A stretch of 28,964 nt of DNA from a virus. The DNA lies in IMG/VR virus record IMGVR_UViG_3300009149_000197, positions 1 through 28,964 of that record. One strand, 5' to 3'. Positions 7,093-16,524 of the stretch are shown piece by piece; the stretch's first letter is position 1, and every line of letters starts with the position of its first letter. Position numbers and translations under genes: made by a program. The notes under the pieces were generated by a model, which made no database searches, was not told the origin of the DNA, and saw nothing but the letters and a program-made list of their open reading frames with translations.

Positions 7093-9612
7093 TTATGCGC
7101 TATGTACCTCCAGGCTCAATCCGTGTAGCTCAATCGCTGTCCCCGCTGCATCATAGACGAACCCCGCTATTGCCCCCAACGCGGTGGCGTTATTGTAAAG
7201 TATATTGGTATTAACTCCTGGCACGGTAAGTCCTATTGTTACAAAATTCCCGCCGTCGGTAAATGACAGCGGGCTACTCGTTCGCAGTACCCCATCTCCC
7301 GCTGCCGCACCTAAATATCCTGGTGTGGCGACCGCGTCCACTGCCACTAACTCGTCGGTAGTGACTATTGCCGACCACTCTAGTTCTACTGTGCCGTTTA
7401 CGGCCTTAATCGTAAGCACTTCGTCAGCTGCGGGGGCATCTACTGGGGCACGGTAAACTACGCTTTCCAGTGTCAGAAGTGCCCCGTCAGCCCACGCAGT
7501 ATCGCCGTCTGAACCGGCAACTGAGAACTTTGTGACATTCCCATCATCTTTGACATAGACAGAATCGCCGGCCGTTGTGGGGTAAAGATACGAGCTGCCT
7601 CCGTTACGCGACCACAGAGCATGACTGGGGGTCTCGTCGGTGTCAATCCAAATATGAGGGCAAGTATCGGTTGGCTCTGCATCCTGCACATAGATAGGCG
7701 TTGCCCACTCAAGCTGCCAGGGGCTGCTGCCCCCTGACGGCGCACGCAGGTAATCACAGCCAGCCGGCGCAACTGTCGGCATTCGGTAAGCGATACCTTC
7801 CCAACTCATCAGCGCCGCTGCTATCCAGGTGGTGTTAGCGGTTGCCCCATCAACCTCAAAGCGCAAGGTCCCCGCAAAGGCGGCCCCGCTATACATGCGT
7901 AGATCTTGCGCATTACTTACAGCCATCCCTAGATTATTAATGTGCAGTGTCTCTGTTGCCCCACCGTTTGGCCGTACAGACAATGATACGTTGCTAACGG
8001 CTTTCCAAACGCCAACTGAGCCATCATCACCTATCGCGGTATTGACACCACCCTCCATATATAGGTAGACACCGCCGCTTTGATAGATATGCAGCTTCGC
8101 TGATGGTGCGGCGTTCTTGCCGATAATGACATTAACGTCATATTGGTCTGCAGCATAACGGGTATAGTAATAGCCGGTAACAGAATTATAGAGCCATAGG
8201 CAAACTCCCGACGGCAAGGCTGCAACTACTAGCTTGTGAGCCGGAGCATCTTCAGTTACCGTTGCGGTTGTCCCATCTCCCTCAATTGTAATGACACCGC
8301 TACTCGGCAATACTTCGGTAGGAGTATCGCCCTGAATCACGAACTTGTGGATATGATCCTCCCGTACTATGTGGTGTCCAGTTCCCTCCGTATTAGCTCC
8401 ACCGACATACGTAGGGGTATCGTACTCTGGGAGATAGATGTTATACACCTCAGGATTGCTCTCTGGGCCAGTGCCCCCGCGCGCACTTTTCGACGCCTTC
8501 TTAACCTCGTCGTCTCCGAACAAAAGTTCTAATTGCAACACCCCATCGGGAAATGAGAACTTAATCCCCTCCACTTTTTCATCCGCCGCATCAAGCTGCA
8601 TCCGTCGGTTGGCGTGTGTAATTTTGTCGCCCAAGAAAAACTCTTCCAACCACCTGCACGGCCCGACACGTGTGCTACTCTCCCACTCCCAGTCTTGCCC
8701 CTTCTTAATAGCGCGCTCAGCCAGAATGGTTTCCAGCTTATCCTCATTCGCTGGCTGAGCGCGGCTTTCCCATCGTCCCCAAGCCGCTATGCTAGTGGCA
8801 TCAGTGACTATATTCTCGTGCTGGTCACCGTAGACCGCATTTGACATTCCAAACCAGTCTCGGAAAAACGTCCCCTGTGGACTGGTATTAGCAATATCAT
8901 TAATCACAACTGGCACGTTGCCGTCTGTATTACTCTGAGAACGATCTGTTCCGCCACGAGGATACGCAGTGTCAAAGTTGAATTCTAGTCCACTCGCTCC
9001 AATCGTAGTCCGCAATTCAAAATCGAAATCGCGTCCTTTCGCCAACCCGTTAATTATGTCTAGTACAAACTCCCCCGTCATCGGATAATCGGCCACACTG
9101 GGAGCTGCCCCATGATTCCCCGTAACGGAAAGAGTTCCCCATCCAAACTCGCGTGAGTTTGCGTCACAATCGACTCCACTAAACATAGCGGTTACTAACT
9201 CGTGTGCCACATCGTCGGCGTGTCCGCTCTGAACATATCCCCCGTCATCAAAGGCTACTCGCGATCGAAGTAGGTACTCAACCCCCACGATCTGCATGTC
9301 AACTTTGTCAAACGCGCCCTCGCTGCTGTATCCTGTTTTCGGCTTACCGAGAATACCCCAAACGGCATGTTCCCCCAACCCATACGGCGTTATGCGAACA
9401 AACTGAATTGTATCAAAATCTATCGTTTCCCCAGCCGTCCCGTCTAGGGCAATAGTTACTTGCGCGCTATCGAGCCTATGCGTCGTAACGCCTGGCAACA
9501 GTTTCCCACTAATCGAAATGATGTAGCGATTGAGACGGCAAAGGAGAGCGCCACTCGCGCTTATAAGTTCAAATTCAAAATCATCGAATCTCGGAATGCT
9601 CGGAACCGTCAT
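7093..9612 (-). CDS. Tail hub/baseplate protein (Gp37-like) fused to a beta-rich fibre region
   Basis: The 839-aa product starts 3 nt after the Dit-like gene. Residues about 1-385 resemble the siphovirus Gp37-like or Tal-type hub that follows Dit: an N-terminal beta domain (FDDFEFELISASGALLCRLN) and a middle with DVAHELVTAMFSG and NGLAKGRDFDFEL. The part ending near residue 370 (FSFPDGVLQLELLFGDDEV) is typical of these hubs. Residues about 395-839 are Gly/Ala/Thr-rich, beta-strand-prone fibre sequence with an early HxH (DHIHKF). The hub closes the tail tube and the fibre part may reach the cell surface. No peptidoglycan hydrolase motif is visible, so I do not call a tail lysin. Confidence 0.75.
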   Translation of the reverse strand: MTVPSIPRFDDFEFELISASGALLCRLNRYIISISGKLLPGVTTHRLDSAQVTIALDGTAGETIDFDTIQFVRITPYGLGEHAVWGILGKPKTGYSSEGAFDKVDMQIVGVEYLLRSRVAFDDGGYVQSGHADDVAHELVTAMFSGVDCDANSREFGWGTLSVTGNHGAAPSVADYPMTGEFVLDIINGLAKGRDFDFELRTTIGASGLEFNFDTAYPRGGTDRSQSNTDGNVPVVINDIANTSPQGTFFRDWFGMSNAVYGDQHENIVTDATSIAAWGRWESRAQPANEDKLETILAERAIKKGQDWEWESSTRVGPCRWLEEFFLGDKITHANRRMQLDAADEKVEGIKFSFPDGVLQLELLFGDDEVKKASKSARGGTGPESNPEVYNIYLPEYDTPTYVGGANTEGTGHHIVREDHIHKFVIQGDTPTEVLPSSGVITIEGDGTTATVTEDAPAHKLVVAALPSGVCLWLYNSVTGYYYTRYAADQYDVNVIIGKNAAPSAKLHIYQSGGVYLYMEGGVNTAIGDDGSVGVWKAVSNVSLSVRPNGGATETLHINNLGMAVSNAQDLRMYSGAAFAGTLRFEVDGATANTTWIAAALMSWEGIAYRMPTVAPAGCDYLRAPSGGSSPWQLEWATPIYVQDAEPTDTCPHIWIDTDETPSHALWSRNGGSSYLYPTTAGDSVYVKDDGNVTKFSVAGSDGDTAWADGALLTLESVVYRAPVDAPAADEVLTIKAVNGTVELEWSAIVTTDELVAVDAVATPGYLGAAAGDGVLRTSSPLSFTDGGNFVTIGLTVPGVNTNILYNNATALGAIAGFVYDAAGTAIELHGLSLEVHSA

Positions 9613-9615
9613 CGC

Positions 9616-10725
9616 TTACCCCGCCGCGCTATATCTAGGATAGTGTTTAACGCCAATGGTTGCGTCATCGCCCGCCTTTCCACCAGTAAATATTAGATTA
9701 CACGTTCCATATTTGGCGAACACCAGTTGGCTGTCTGCTGAGCGATAGCCCCACCAGCTAGTGGCGGCCCCGCCCGTGCGTGTATAGGTAACTTGGATTG
9801 TCCCCGTAGGGTCTAGTTCTAGCTTCAGGACATCTTCGTTGTCTACCGCCGTACCATCGGCCGCCCCGCATACTTCTGACTCCGTCATGTTCTGAAGTAC
9901 TTCGTCCTCTTGATACGTCAGTGTTCCGGCAGAGTTGACTAGATACAACACTCCTGCTGCATCATTTCCCACCCAAGTACCCCCCGTTAGGGTATAGGCC
10001 CGCAGAACACCCGACTCCTCGGTGGTTAATCCCTTAATGGTGTCGCCAACTGTTGGCTCATTCTCCCCGCCATCATAGTCCAGCGAATAGCACATATCGG
10101 CCTCGATCTCGAATTCGCGTCCGTCTGCGTCTGTGACTTTAGGGTGGTGCACCATTCCCGTATAAGTAACTTCATGCAAATATCCGTGCCGGTCACCGCT
10201 GTTTGCTACTGCAACGTTCACAGCGGCAGTGCCGTTAAATGCTCCTGCGTCAACTTCCTCTGAATCAATCCAAAATGTTGGGTCCAGTGCGATGAATGGC
10301 AAAATAACCTTGAGTCGAGAGTATCCTGTTATCCGCCCGAATATCCATTCGTCAATTGTTCCCTCGCCATCCCAAGCTACTTTAATCAGCCGCTCATTCC
10401 CATTGGCGGCGGTGAATTTCCACGTGCCAACCTCGTCGTCTCGAATGTCCACCGCGAAATGGGCTGATAGGGATCGCAACGCCGTAACAAGAGCAGACAT
10501 AGAAATCCCTGAGATATAGAGCGGGACCTTGATCTTCCGCTCAGTGGGATTGTAAGCTCGGAACACAGCAGCGGGCGTTTTAGCTGGGATACCGCTTCTA
10601 ACCACTTCCGCGCATGGCAGCCAGCACCCAGTTGGCCCTGGCCGTGCCAGTTTGATTGTTGTACCGTCATTTAAGTCCAGCTCACTGAGTGCGCTATTTA
10701 CATGTGACGTATCATTAGCGGCCAT
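9616..10725 (-). CDS. Distal tail protein (Dit-like)
   Basis: The 369-aa product directly follows the tape measure gene with a TAATG overlap, the standard Dit position. The N-terminal half contains a beta-rich ring domain with the typical pairing of normalised-coordinate strands (RKIKVPLYISGISMSALVTA) and a block around DPTFW at about 160. There a siphovirus tail protein would switch to its C-terminal galectin-like domain (FNGTAAVNVAVANSGDRHGY). The C-terminal region (about 230-360) carries an additional beta domain. Dit forms the hexameric ring linking tail tube and hub. It is longer than the minimal family (about 250 aa), so an inserted carbohydrate-binding domain is possible. Confidence 0.75.
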   Translation of the reverse strand: MAANDTSHVNSALSELDLNDGTTIKLARPGPTGCWLPCAEVVRSGIPAKTPAAVFRAYNPTERKIKVPLYISGISMSALVTALRSLSAHFAVDIRDDEVGTWKFTAANGNERLIKVAWDGEGTIDEWIFGRITGYSRLKVILPFIALDPTFWIDSEEVDAGAFNGTAAVNVAVANSGDRHGYLHEVTYTGMVHHPKVTDADGREFEIEADMCYSLDYDGGENEPTVGDTIKGLTTEESGVLRAYTLTGGTWVGNDAAGVLYLVNSAGTLTYQEDEVLQNMTESEVCGAADGTAVDNEDVLKLELDPTGTIQVTYTRTGGAATSWWGYRSADSQLVFAKYGTCNLIFTGGKAGDDATIGVKHYPRYSAAG

Positions 10726-13700
10726 TATGTGGTGGTTGCTCCTACTAATTGATCTAGTTCAATGACGATCATCTCTGCTACTTCTCGACGCTCAACTGCG
10801 CTTAATACATCCTCCCCGTTAATTTTGAGATTGATGTTGAACTGTACCTCTTTTAACTCCGCGCCTTCCCCTTCAGGTTGCGCCCCCGTTGCCTGATTCA
10901 TATAAGCCGAAATCTGTCCGAAAGCCCTGTCGATGTCAACGTCTGCGGTCTCTATCTCTCCTAACGCCCGAATTGCCCCAACTGCCCCTGTGACTATCCC
11001 CATGATCTCTTGTACCTGGAGGCCGAACTGTTGCGCCTTGGCAAGCGCCTCCGCGCTAAAGGCGCCGCTCATCTCGATCACGTCTCCGATCATTACTTCC
11101 AAATACTCTCGTAGGTTGGCCATGCGTCGAGGGACTACATTGATCATTCCGTACTGCATCAATGCCTCAATAGCGGCCATACCTGATTTGACATAACCTA
11201 ACGCGCCCTCTAGGTTCTCTGAGAATTTAGCAAGTCCACTGGCATCTCCAGCGTCCAGAGATGTTTGTAGGTCTTTTAGCTCAGTGATAATTAAAGTCAA
11301 GTCATCGACGAATTGTCCAGACCGCTCACCCAACCTTTCTGATGAGCCTAGCGTGAGCATAGCCTTGATTGCCTCTATCCCCGGCTTGACCGTACTTAAT
11401 AACGCCATCCCGCCCTGTGTAAACCGCTGGATAGCAGGGATTGCCTCCTCTGTGATAAGGTCTGGCAATCTCCCAAGTTCTGGCATCATCTCGCCAACCT
11501 GATCCACAAAGACTGCTGCTTTCGCCCGCAAGTCAACTGTGGGGATAAACGTCCCTATCTCTCCCATCGCTTTGAGCGCGGGGACAATCGTAGCAATGGA
11601 CGCATTTAACGCCTCTGCCCCTTCTCTGGCATCAACGTCCACCTTTTTTAATGCCTCATAGAACGGTTGCAGGGCATCACCTACAAACGCGGCTAGCTTC
11701 TCAATACCCGCCTCAACGCCGACTGGCACGTCGAAATCAACTAGCTCTCTAATTGCGTTCTTGGCATGTTCAACAGCCTTATCAATGTCGGCGGCCACGT
11801 TTGCCAGTACGCGAGTTGCGGCTTGACCGGTATCTCTGCCAGCTATTTCACCCATGTCTCCAACTGCACCCTCGAACTGGCTAAAATCAGGGGCGGGGAT
11901 CTCTGGCAGATCAACGCGGAAATTCGCAAGTTGATCCTCTAGCTCTTTCAGATGTGCTCTTGCTGCGCCCAAATCCTCTTGCCGTGCCGCCCTCACCGCT
12001 TCAGCCGCACTGATAGCGCTTTGTACCATCCCCTTACTTCCCGCGGTAAAAGCCTTTACTTTATCTTCAGCTATTTTCCGCTGTTCATCAACCGCCTCAA
12101 CTCCGCCCTTGTGCTGGGTTTTTAATAGCGCTATCTGCCCGGCAATCTCGATCTTCCCTTCTGTTTCGGCCTCTACTTGGGCAAGATTAAGAGACTGTGT
12201 CGCCTTTTTGTATTGCGCTTCTAGTTCAGCAACATAAGCCCGTTGCTGGACGACTTTCTGCTGCAGGATAGCCCGTTCTTGTAACTGCTGCTGTATCGTG
12301 TAGGCATTCCGCGCCAGTGCTTGCTCGCGCGTATGGCTCTCTTGTAGCTTGGCGGCCTCATCTGTTTTCCCTGCCGCCAATAGTGCTTGCCGCTGAGACT
12401 GATATGCCTGTTCTGACTGAGCCATTTGCAAATTGAAATTGAATTGCGAGTCTAACGCAGTCATGGCTCCTTGTTGCTGAATGTTCAGCAATGCTTGCTC
12501 ATGCTGTACCGCGCTCGCCTCTAATGCAGCTTGACTTTCGACGGCGGCTAGACCAATCTGTTCATAGGCGGCCATACGTGCCGCTATCGCGGTTTCGGTT
12601 GCCTCTCCCGTTATGTCACCAGTTTCGACTTGAGCCATTTCAGCGGCTGCGGCCGAAGCTTCACGTACAGCCTGGGTTTTATCTTGCATAGCTTTTGTCT
12701 CGGCCCGTAGTGTTTCCTCATCAAGCCCACCCTTTGCCAGCAAGTCGGCTGTAGCCGCAGCTGCGGCCCCGGCCTCGCGCATAGCCACGGTTTCGGCTCG
12801 CAGAGCGTCCGTATTCAACGCAGTGATCCCAGCCATGTTCCCGGTAGATATACTAACCTGCCCCTGCATCGCATCTAGGGTTTCTAATGCCGCTACTCCC
12901 CCTGGAAGAGTGATTACAAGTTCGCGTAATTTATCCTCGAAAAAGTCAATCTGTTCCCACGGCAACGCTAGTTTTTCCATTGCTCCGCTGGAAGATTCTG
13001 CCCATCCTATAAGCATGCGAACGCCCTCGGAAACCTCATTAATGTCTTCGGCTACCTGGTGGAATTTCTGTTGCTGCGCCGCCTTGACAAATTTATTGAG
13101 GGGACCAACCACCTTCCCCAGCGCGTTCCCTAATGCAATAAGGTTTAGAGCTGCTTCCTTGATATCCGGATCGATATTCGTAATGCTCTCATGCAGATCA
13201 CGGATTGAGTCCGCTAGTTTGATCAGCATCTCTTTCGCTTCGTCCGACGTGATAAGTTTCTCAATCTTATCCGTAACAAGTTCGATGATAGGCCATAGCT
13301 CTTCAAATACTGGGATTAATGACTGCCCTACTCTATCGATCAGATTAGCTATACGAGTTTTTAGCTGTGTTATTGAGGCCGCAAATGTTCCTGTTACAGA
13401 CGGCATGCTTGCGGTGTTCGCCCTCAGCTTTTCCATGACCTGATTCATCAGCCCGATCTTGCCCTCTTCCGTCGTTAACGCGGAAACGGTTTTGCCGATT
13501 GAGGCTGCATAGGCTTTCTTAGCTGCGGTCACATCTACCGTTATAGCGAGGTTGTCGAGTATCATTTTGGACTCGCGGCCAATGCCCGTGACCAGACTGT
13601 TTAGCATATAATCAAAACTTTGGCCTGTTGCTCTCGACACTTTCTGCAACACCCCAAACGCTTCTGGCAGTTGCTGAGCCACCGTTTTGCTCACAAGCTG

Positions 13701-14012
13701 AGCCGCCTGGTTATAGCTTTTCATTAGCTCGGCATCAGAAGCCATGCCTGCCGCGCCCGCACGTAGAGCCGTCATCATCTTGTCAGCATCATCGGTTAAT
13801 CCTCTGAAGCCCGCGCGGATACCTTCAACGTCAGCAGCCTTTTTAGCTAGCGCAAATGCCCCAACGCCCACTGCGGTTAATGCTCCAATGGCCGCAGTCA
13901 TTGCTGTCTTGACAGTCTTGCCAAATTTCTTCGCGCTGGCTCCAGCAGACCCTAACGGCCCAGAGAACTTGTCCTTTAGCGCCAGTATGATTTGTAGCAT
14001 TCGGGAGCTCAT
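10725..14012 (-). CDS. Tail tape measure protein
   Basis: At 1095 aa this is the largest gene and lies between the frameshifted chaperone and Dit, the diagnostic position. The start overlaps the stop of the frameshift extension as ATGA. The N-terminus (LQIILALKDKFSGPLGSAGA) and the hydrophobic stretch at about 33-56 are typical of tape measures. A long Ala/Gln/Glu-rich helical region (about 470-700) contains heptad-like coiled-coil sequence. Its length sets tail length; at the usual 0.15 nm per residue it predicts a tail of roughly 160 nm, and the protein is thought to be ejected ahead of the DNA. No lysozyme or peptidase domain is evident. Confidence 0.92.
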   Translation of the reverse strand: MSSRMLQIILALKDKFSGPLGSAGASAKKFGKTVKTAMTAAIGALTAVGVGAFALAKKAADVEGIRAGFRGLTDDADKMMTALRAGAAGMASDAELMKSYNQAAQLVSKTVAQQLPEAFGVLQKVSRATGQSFDYMLNSLVTGIGRESKMILDNLAITVDVTAAKKAYAASIGKTVSALTTEEGKIGLMNQVMEKLRANTASMPSVTGTFAASITQLKTRIANLIDRVGQSLIPVFEELWPIIELVTDKIEKLITSDEAKEMLIKLADSIRDLHESITNIDPDIKEAALNLIALGNALGKVVGPLNKFVKAAQQQKFHQVAEDINEVSEGVRMLIGWAESSSGAMEKLALPWEQIDFFEDKLRELVITLPGGVAALETLDAMQGQVSISTGNMAGITALNTDALRAETVAMREAGAAAAATADLLAKGGLDEETLRAETKAMQDKTQAVREASAAAAEMAQVETGDITGEATETAIAARMAAYEQIGLAAVESQAALEASAVQHEQALLNIQQQGAMTALDSQFNFNLQMAQSEQAYQSQRQALLAAGKTDEAAKLQESHTREQALARNAYTIQQQLQERAILQQKVVQQRAYVAELEAQYKKATQSLNLAQVEAETEGKIEIAGQIALLKTQHKGGVEAVDEQRKIAEDKVKAFTAGSKGMVQSAISAAEAVRAARQEDLGAARAHLKELEDQLANFRVDLPEIPAPDFSQFEGAVGDMGEIAGRDTGQAATRVLANVAADIDKAVEHAKNAIRELVDFDVPVGVEAGIEKLAAFVGDALQPFYEALKKVDVDAREGAEALNASIATIVPALKAMGEIGTFIPTVDLRAKAAVFVDQVGEMMPELGRLPDLITEEAIPAIQRFTQGGMALLSTVKPGIEAIKAMLTLGSSERLGERSGQFVDDLTLIITELKDLQTSLDAGDASGLAKFSENLEGALGYVKSGMAAIEALMQYGMINVVPRRMANLREYLEVMIGDVIEMSGAFSAEALAKAQQFGLQVQEIMGIVTGAVGAIRALGEIETADVDIDRAFGQISAYMNQATGAQPEGEGAELKEVQFNINLKINGEDVLSAVERREVAEMIVIELDQLVGATTT

Positions 14013-14523
14013 CGTTGCTTTCTCATTTCGTCAGCTATGACTAATATGTGCCGACGGGGACACTCCAGTAGCTGCGAGTATCCCCATCCCATATATCGCA
14101 TGATAGCTACTTCTCCTCTGATTCGTTCTCTTCGGCGATCTCCTCTGGAAAGAACGTCGCCATCTTCTCTTCCAGAGGAGTTAGCCCCTTTTTTTCATCA
14201 ATCTCTTTAATGTGTGCGTCTAACAGCTTATTGATCTCATCGGAGACGATTCTATCCAGCCGCCTTATGCTAGATTCACTGATCGGCACTGCCTTGTTGT
14301 TGTGTGTGAGTGACCAGTCGCTCATCCAAAATAGTAGCCGCTTGATCGCATATTTGGTAAAATCGACCCGAAACCCCCCGCCGTCTGCCGTTGAAGTAAA
14401 GCTTGATCCCGCTAGTTCCTGCTCTTGCCCGTATGAGATGTCATCCAAAAACACGACATATTCGTTCCCATCGCAAATTTCCTTACGGACCGATCCTACT
14501 CCGCTTACAAAATAGTTGCTCAT
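14009..14523 (-). CDS. Tail assembly chaperone, -1 frameshift extended form (gpGT-like)
   Basis: The first 112 codons of the short chaperone frame, followed by a -1 slip at A AAA AAG (14188-14194), continue in an open frame for 59 codons to a TGA at 14009-14011, giving a predicted 171-aa product. The extension ends in YMGWGYSQLLECPRRHILV, which looks like the C-terminal part of lambda gpGT-type chaperones. It has no good independent start: an internal ATG at 14101 would give only 30 aa. In lambda and relatives the long form binds the tape measure and recruits tail tube subunits. The stop overlaps the tape measure start as ATGA, which supports translation reaching this point. Confidence 0.85.
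14107..14523 (-). CDS. Tail assembly chaperone, short form (gpG-like)
   Basis: I chose the ATG at 14521-14523: it overlaps the upstream stop as ATGA and has AGGAGGAG about 6 nt before it, whereas the in-frame ATG 21 nt upstream lacks this. The 138-aa product has a beta-rich N-terminal half, a helical middle (SISESSIRRLDRIVSDEINK region) and an acidic C-terminus (EEIAEENESEEK). It sits between tail tube and tape measure, as tail assembly chaperones do. It is made in excess over the long form and shares its N-terminal 111 residues. Confidence 0.85.
   Translation of the reverse strand: MSNYFVSGVGSVRKEICDGNEYVVFLDDISYGQEQELAGSSFTSTADGGGFRVDFTKYAIKRLLFWMSDWSLTHNNKAVPISESSIRRLDRIVSDEINKLLDAHIKEIDEKKGLTPLEEKMATFFPEEIAEENESEEK
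14140..14194 (-). promoter_or_regulatory. Programmed -1 ribosomal frameshift signal
   Basis: The slippery heptamer A AAA AAG lies in the zero frame at 14188-14194 as (GA)A AAA AAG. A 7-nt spacer follows (14181-14187). Then comes a perfect 11-bp stem, CTCCTCTGGAA (14170-14180) with TTCCAGAGGAG (14140-14150). A bulged G and a further 4 bp (AGAA/TTCT) may extend the stem, leaving a loop of about 10 nt. Heptamer, spacing and stem all match the known design of phage tail-chaperone and dnaX frameshift sites. Confidence 0.9.
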
Positions 14524-14846
14524 TCCCACTCCTCCTGTATCCATAGTTTTTTCTTCGGCTCACCTTTCCCGACCAGATGCAGATGAACATCCCGCAAAGT
14601 TATTTTGGCATCTTCAAAAACCCAAACCTCTTTGTGTCCAAAAGGAATTTCGGCCGCAAAGTTCTCGCTAAATTCTGCCAAAAACGAATCCGTGATCTTC
14701 ACCTGATCTATGTCGAGTACGCAGGCAATGGTCTTGCCGTCAGCTTCAAGACTGCCTTCGGCAAGACCGTACCACCTGATACACTCTTCTCCGCCAGCGA
14801 GAATTCTCCCGCCGTTACGGAGCGTCAACTTGACACTACTTGACAT
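14520..14846 (-). CDS. Small structural or tail-accessory protein of unknown function
   Basis: The 108-aa protein starts 18 nt after the tail tube gene behind AGGAGGAG and ends with an ATGA overlap into the tail chaperone. It is beta-rich in the first half, with an acidic middle and a basic C-terminal segment (GKGEPKKKLW). No family is recognised. Position between tail tube and chaperone suggests a tail protein or accessory chaperone. Confidence 0.65.
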   Translation of the reverse strand: MSSSVKLTLRNGGRILAGGEECIRWYGLAEGSLEADGKTIACVLDIDQVKITDSFLAEFSENFAAEIPFGHKEVWVFEDAKITLRDVHLHLVGKGEPKKKLWIQEEWE

Positions 14847-14864
14847 CTCTCTCCTCCTTTATCA

Positions 14865-15266
14865 TTATGTCGTGATATGTGCCCAGTCGCCCGCCGCGCC
14901 CCATCCAGCAGTTAGAGTAACTGCGCCGTCTACCGACGCCTCGATACTCATATCGACCCACGCCAACCCATAGTGATATTTCGTTGTTGCGCCCGATGAT
15001 GGGTACAGATACATTTTTAGTCTTTCGCCGGAAACCATCGCCGTATAAAATCCTTCGAAAGAGTCATCCCACCATGCGCTAAATTCTCCACTACAATCGG
15101 GCAATCCCTGAACGTACTGGATATTACTATCTCCCATCGCGGGTGTCGCCACTCTATCGGCCGCCATACTAAGTGACCAGCTTTGCAACGACGTGGTGGT
15201 TGTCGCCTCGCCTGCTGCGCTTGTCCCCATATACACTACGCCGCCATGCCCATGATATCTACTCAT
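14865..15266 (-). CDS. Major tail (tube) protein
   Basis: The 133-aa product starts at an ATG with AGGAGG 7 nt upstream, overlapping the previous gene by 8 nt. It is a compact beta-rich protein with tail-tube features: an N-terminal arm (HGHGGVVYMGTSA), a SWSLSMAADRVATPAMGD block of the type used in tube subunits, IQYVQGLPDCSGEFSAWWDD in the middle, and a terminal strand pair (DMSIEASVDGAVTLTAGW). Small tubes of 130-200 aa are normal in siphoviruses. It is followed two genes later by the frameshifted chaperone, which supports the call. Confidence 0.85.
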   Translation of the reverse strand: MSRYHGHGGVVYMGTSAAGEATTTTSLQSWSLSMAADRVATPAMGDSNIQYVQGLPDCSGEFSAWWDDSFEGFYTAMVSGERLKMYLYPSSGATTKYHYGLAWVDMSIEASVDGAVTLTAGWGAAGDWAHITT

Positions 15267-16329
15267 TTTCGTGCCTCCTGCTCTCGTCTACAAAAATCAA
15301 ATTGTCTATTAAGTCCCTAGCCCTGTTCTCGAACGTGTTCCCCTGAACGGCTTCACATAGTTTGCGAGCACGTTCTTCCCGTTCCTTGTCATGCCCTAAC
15401 CACCAGCGCATCATGTCGCCAAACTCAGTGGGATCTCTGAATATCGGCAATGCTCCGCCGAATACCTCTTCCGCTTCTGCCCGATCATCGCTGATAAAAA
15501 ACACACCACTTGCGGCCAGTTCATAATCTCGTGGGCCTAAACTGCTGGCTGCGCCCTCGTCAATGAGCAGAGCGTCTGGCCCATATCCTACTGATCGGCG
15601 GTGTAAGCTGAAACTCATCTTGGCCGCCTTGTACGCGGCAATAGCCCACTCGTTAGGGATTGCATCACTCTGAACGCATTGCCGTAGTGGACTATCATCA
15701 TCTAGCAGCTCCCACACCCCATATAGCCCCAGATCAATTCCCGTCCAGTCTACCTGCTCCAGGAATTCTACTCGTTCCCGAAATCCCGTGCCCACAAATA
15801 CCACGTCATGTCTAGGCATTTCTATTGTGGGCGGCTTGGTATTGTGCCGTTCTGGGTCAAACGCATGTTGCCAATAAAACGTATATGGCTGCACCTCTTT
15901 AAAGGCAGGAAGACTATTCCTCTCATTCGTCCAGCAGGCATATGCGTTCCGTGCCATTTTTAATTGAGGCGCATCATCATAAGGGCTTTCTGTGCACAAA
16001 ATTGCAATCGGCAAGTGTGCTCTATGTAATAGCTCGACCACGTCTGGATGGAAACTCATCCCCGCAACTACCAATACTAGATCGACATTGAATCGGAGTG
16101 CCCGCTCCAGTATCTGCACCGATGTCTGGTATAGAATTTCTTCTTTTGACGGAGGCGCCGCCTCTTTTATTGCGTGTAGAAAATGCAGGTACTGTGCCAT
16201 GACATTCATCCGTCCGTCTAGACTAAATCGTATCACCTCCTGCCCGTGCATCTCTAACCCCTTGGCCAGTCCGTCATGAACCTCAGCGGTTGCATAATTC
16301 GCCGCAGGGTGCACTAGAAGTATCTTCAT
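15259..16329 (-). CDS. GT-B-fold glycosyltransferase (CgeB-like)
   Basis: The 356-aa product begins KILLVHPAANYATAEVHDG, a Rossmann-type start of a GT-B enzyme. In the second domain SLGPRDYELAASGVFFISDD (about 260-285), followed by FRDPTEFGDMMRWWL, matches the donor-binding end of CgeB/glycosyltransferase 1_2-type enzymes, where a Glu/Asp after the Arg contacts the nucleotide sugar. The family transfers sugars from nucleotide donors. The start overlaps the zinc-ribbon stop as ATGA and the gene ends 8 nt into the tail tube gene, so it is expressed with the virion proteins. Acceptor and sugar are unknown; a virion protein or a pre-existing glycan are the main candidates. Confidence 0.8.
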   Translation of the reverse strand: MKILLVHPAANYATAEVHDGLAKGLEMHGQEVIRFSLDGRMNVMAQYLHFLHAIKEAAPPSKEEILYQTSVQILERALRFNVDLVLVVAGMSFHPDVVELLHRAHLPIAILCTESPYDDAPQLKMARNAYACWTNERNSLPAFKEVQPYTFYWQHAFDPERHNTKPPTIEMPRHDVVFVGTGFRERVEFLEQVDWTGIDLGLYGVWELLDDDSPLRQCVQSDAIPNEWAIAAYKAAKMSFSLHRRSVGYGPDALLIDEGAASSLGPRDYELAASGVFFISDDRAEAEEVFGGALPIFRDPTEFGDMMRWWLGHDKEREERARKLCEAVQGNTFENRARDLIDNLIFVDESRRHENE

Positions 16330-16523
16330 TCGTCATCTTCCTCTTGACGGTAATTTATGATAACTTTCTCTGAGAACTCCTCGGGCGGATCGTATGAAAA
16401 CCCCTTCGTGGGTGGGGGCAACGGGGACTCCCGCTTCGCCAAACATTCTGGGCAAACTGGCCCGTCAACCTCTCGCAATAATCGCCCGCAATCCTCGCAT
16501 GTCGTATATCCTTTACCTACCAT
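16326..16523 (-). CDS. Small zinc-ribbon protein in the modification island
   Basis: The 65-aa protein carries a probable zinc ribbon, C-x2-C at residues 9-12 (TTCEDCGRL) and C-x2-C at 24-27 (PVCPECLAK), then a Pro-rich and acidic tail (EEDDE at the end). It starts one base after the sulfotransferase stop and overlaps the GT-B start as ATGA. Possible roles are a binding partner of the neighbouring enzymes or a small regulator; there is no direct evidence for either. Confidence 0.7.
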   Translation of the reverse strand: MVGKGYTTCEDCGRLLREVDGPVCPECLAKRESPLPPPTKGFSYDPPEEFSEKVIINYRQEEDDE

Positions 16524-16524
16524 C

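Noticed and set aside
12823-13443. 206-codon open frame on the plus strand
   Set aside because: It lies entirely antisense within the tape measure gene, is Ser/Ile-rich as antisense frames of Ala/Glu-rich genes often are, and no ribosome site is evident; the opposite frame is a convincing tape measure.
14009-14101. Independent 30-aa gene before the tape measure
   Set aside because: An ATG exists, but the open -1 frame extending back to a slippery heptamer with a stem makes it the tail of a frameshift product.
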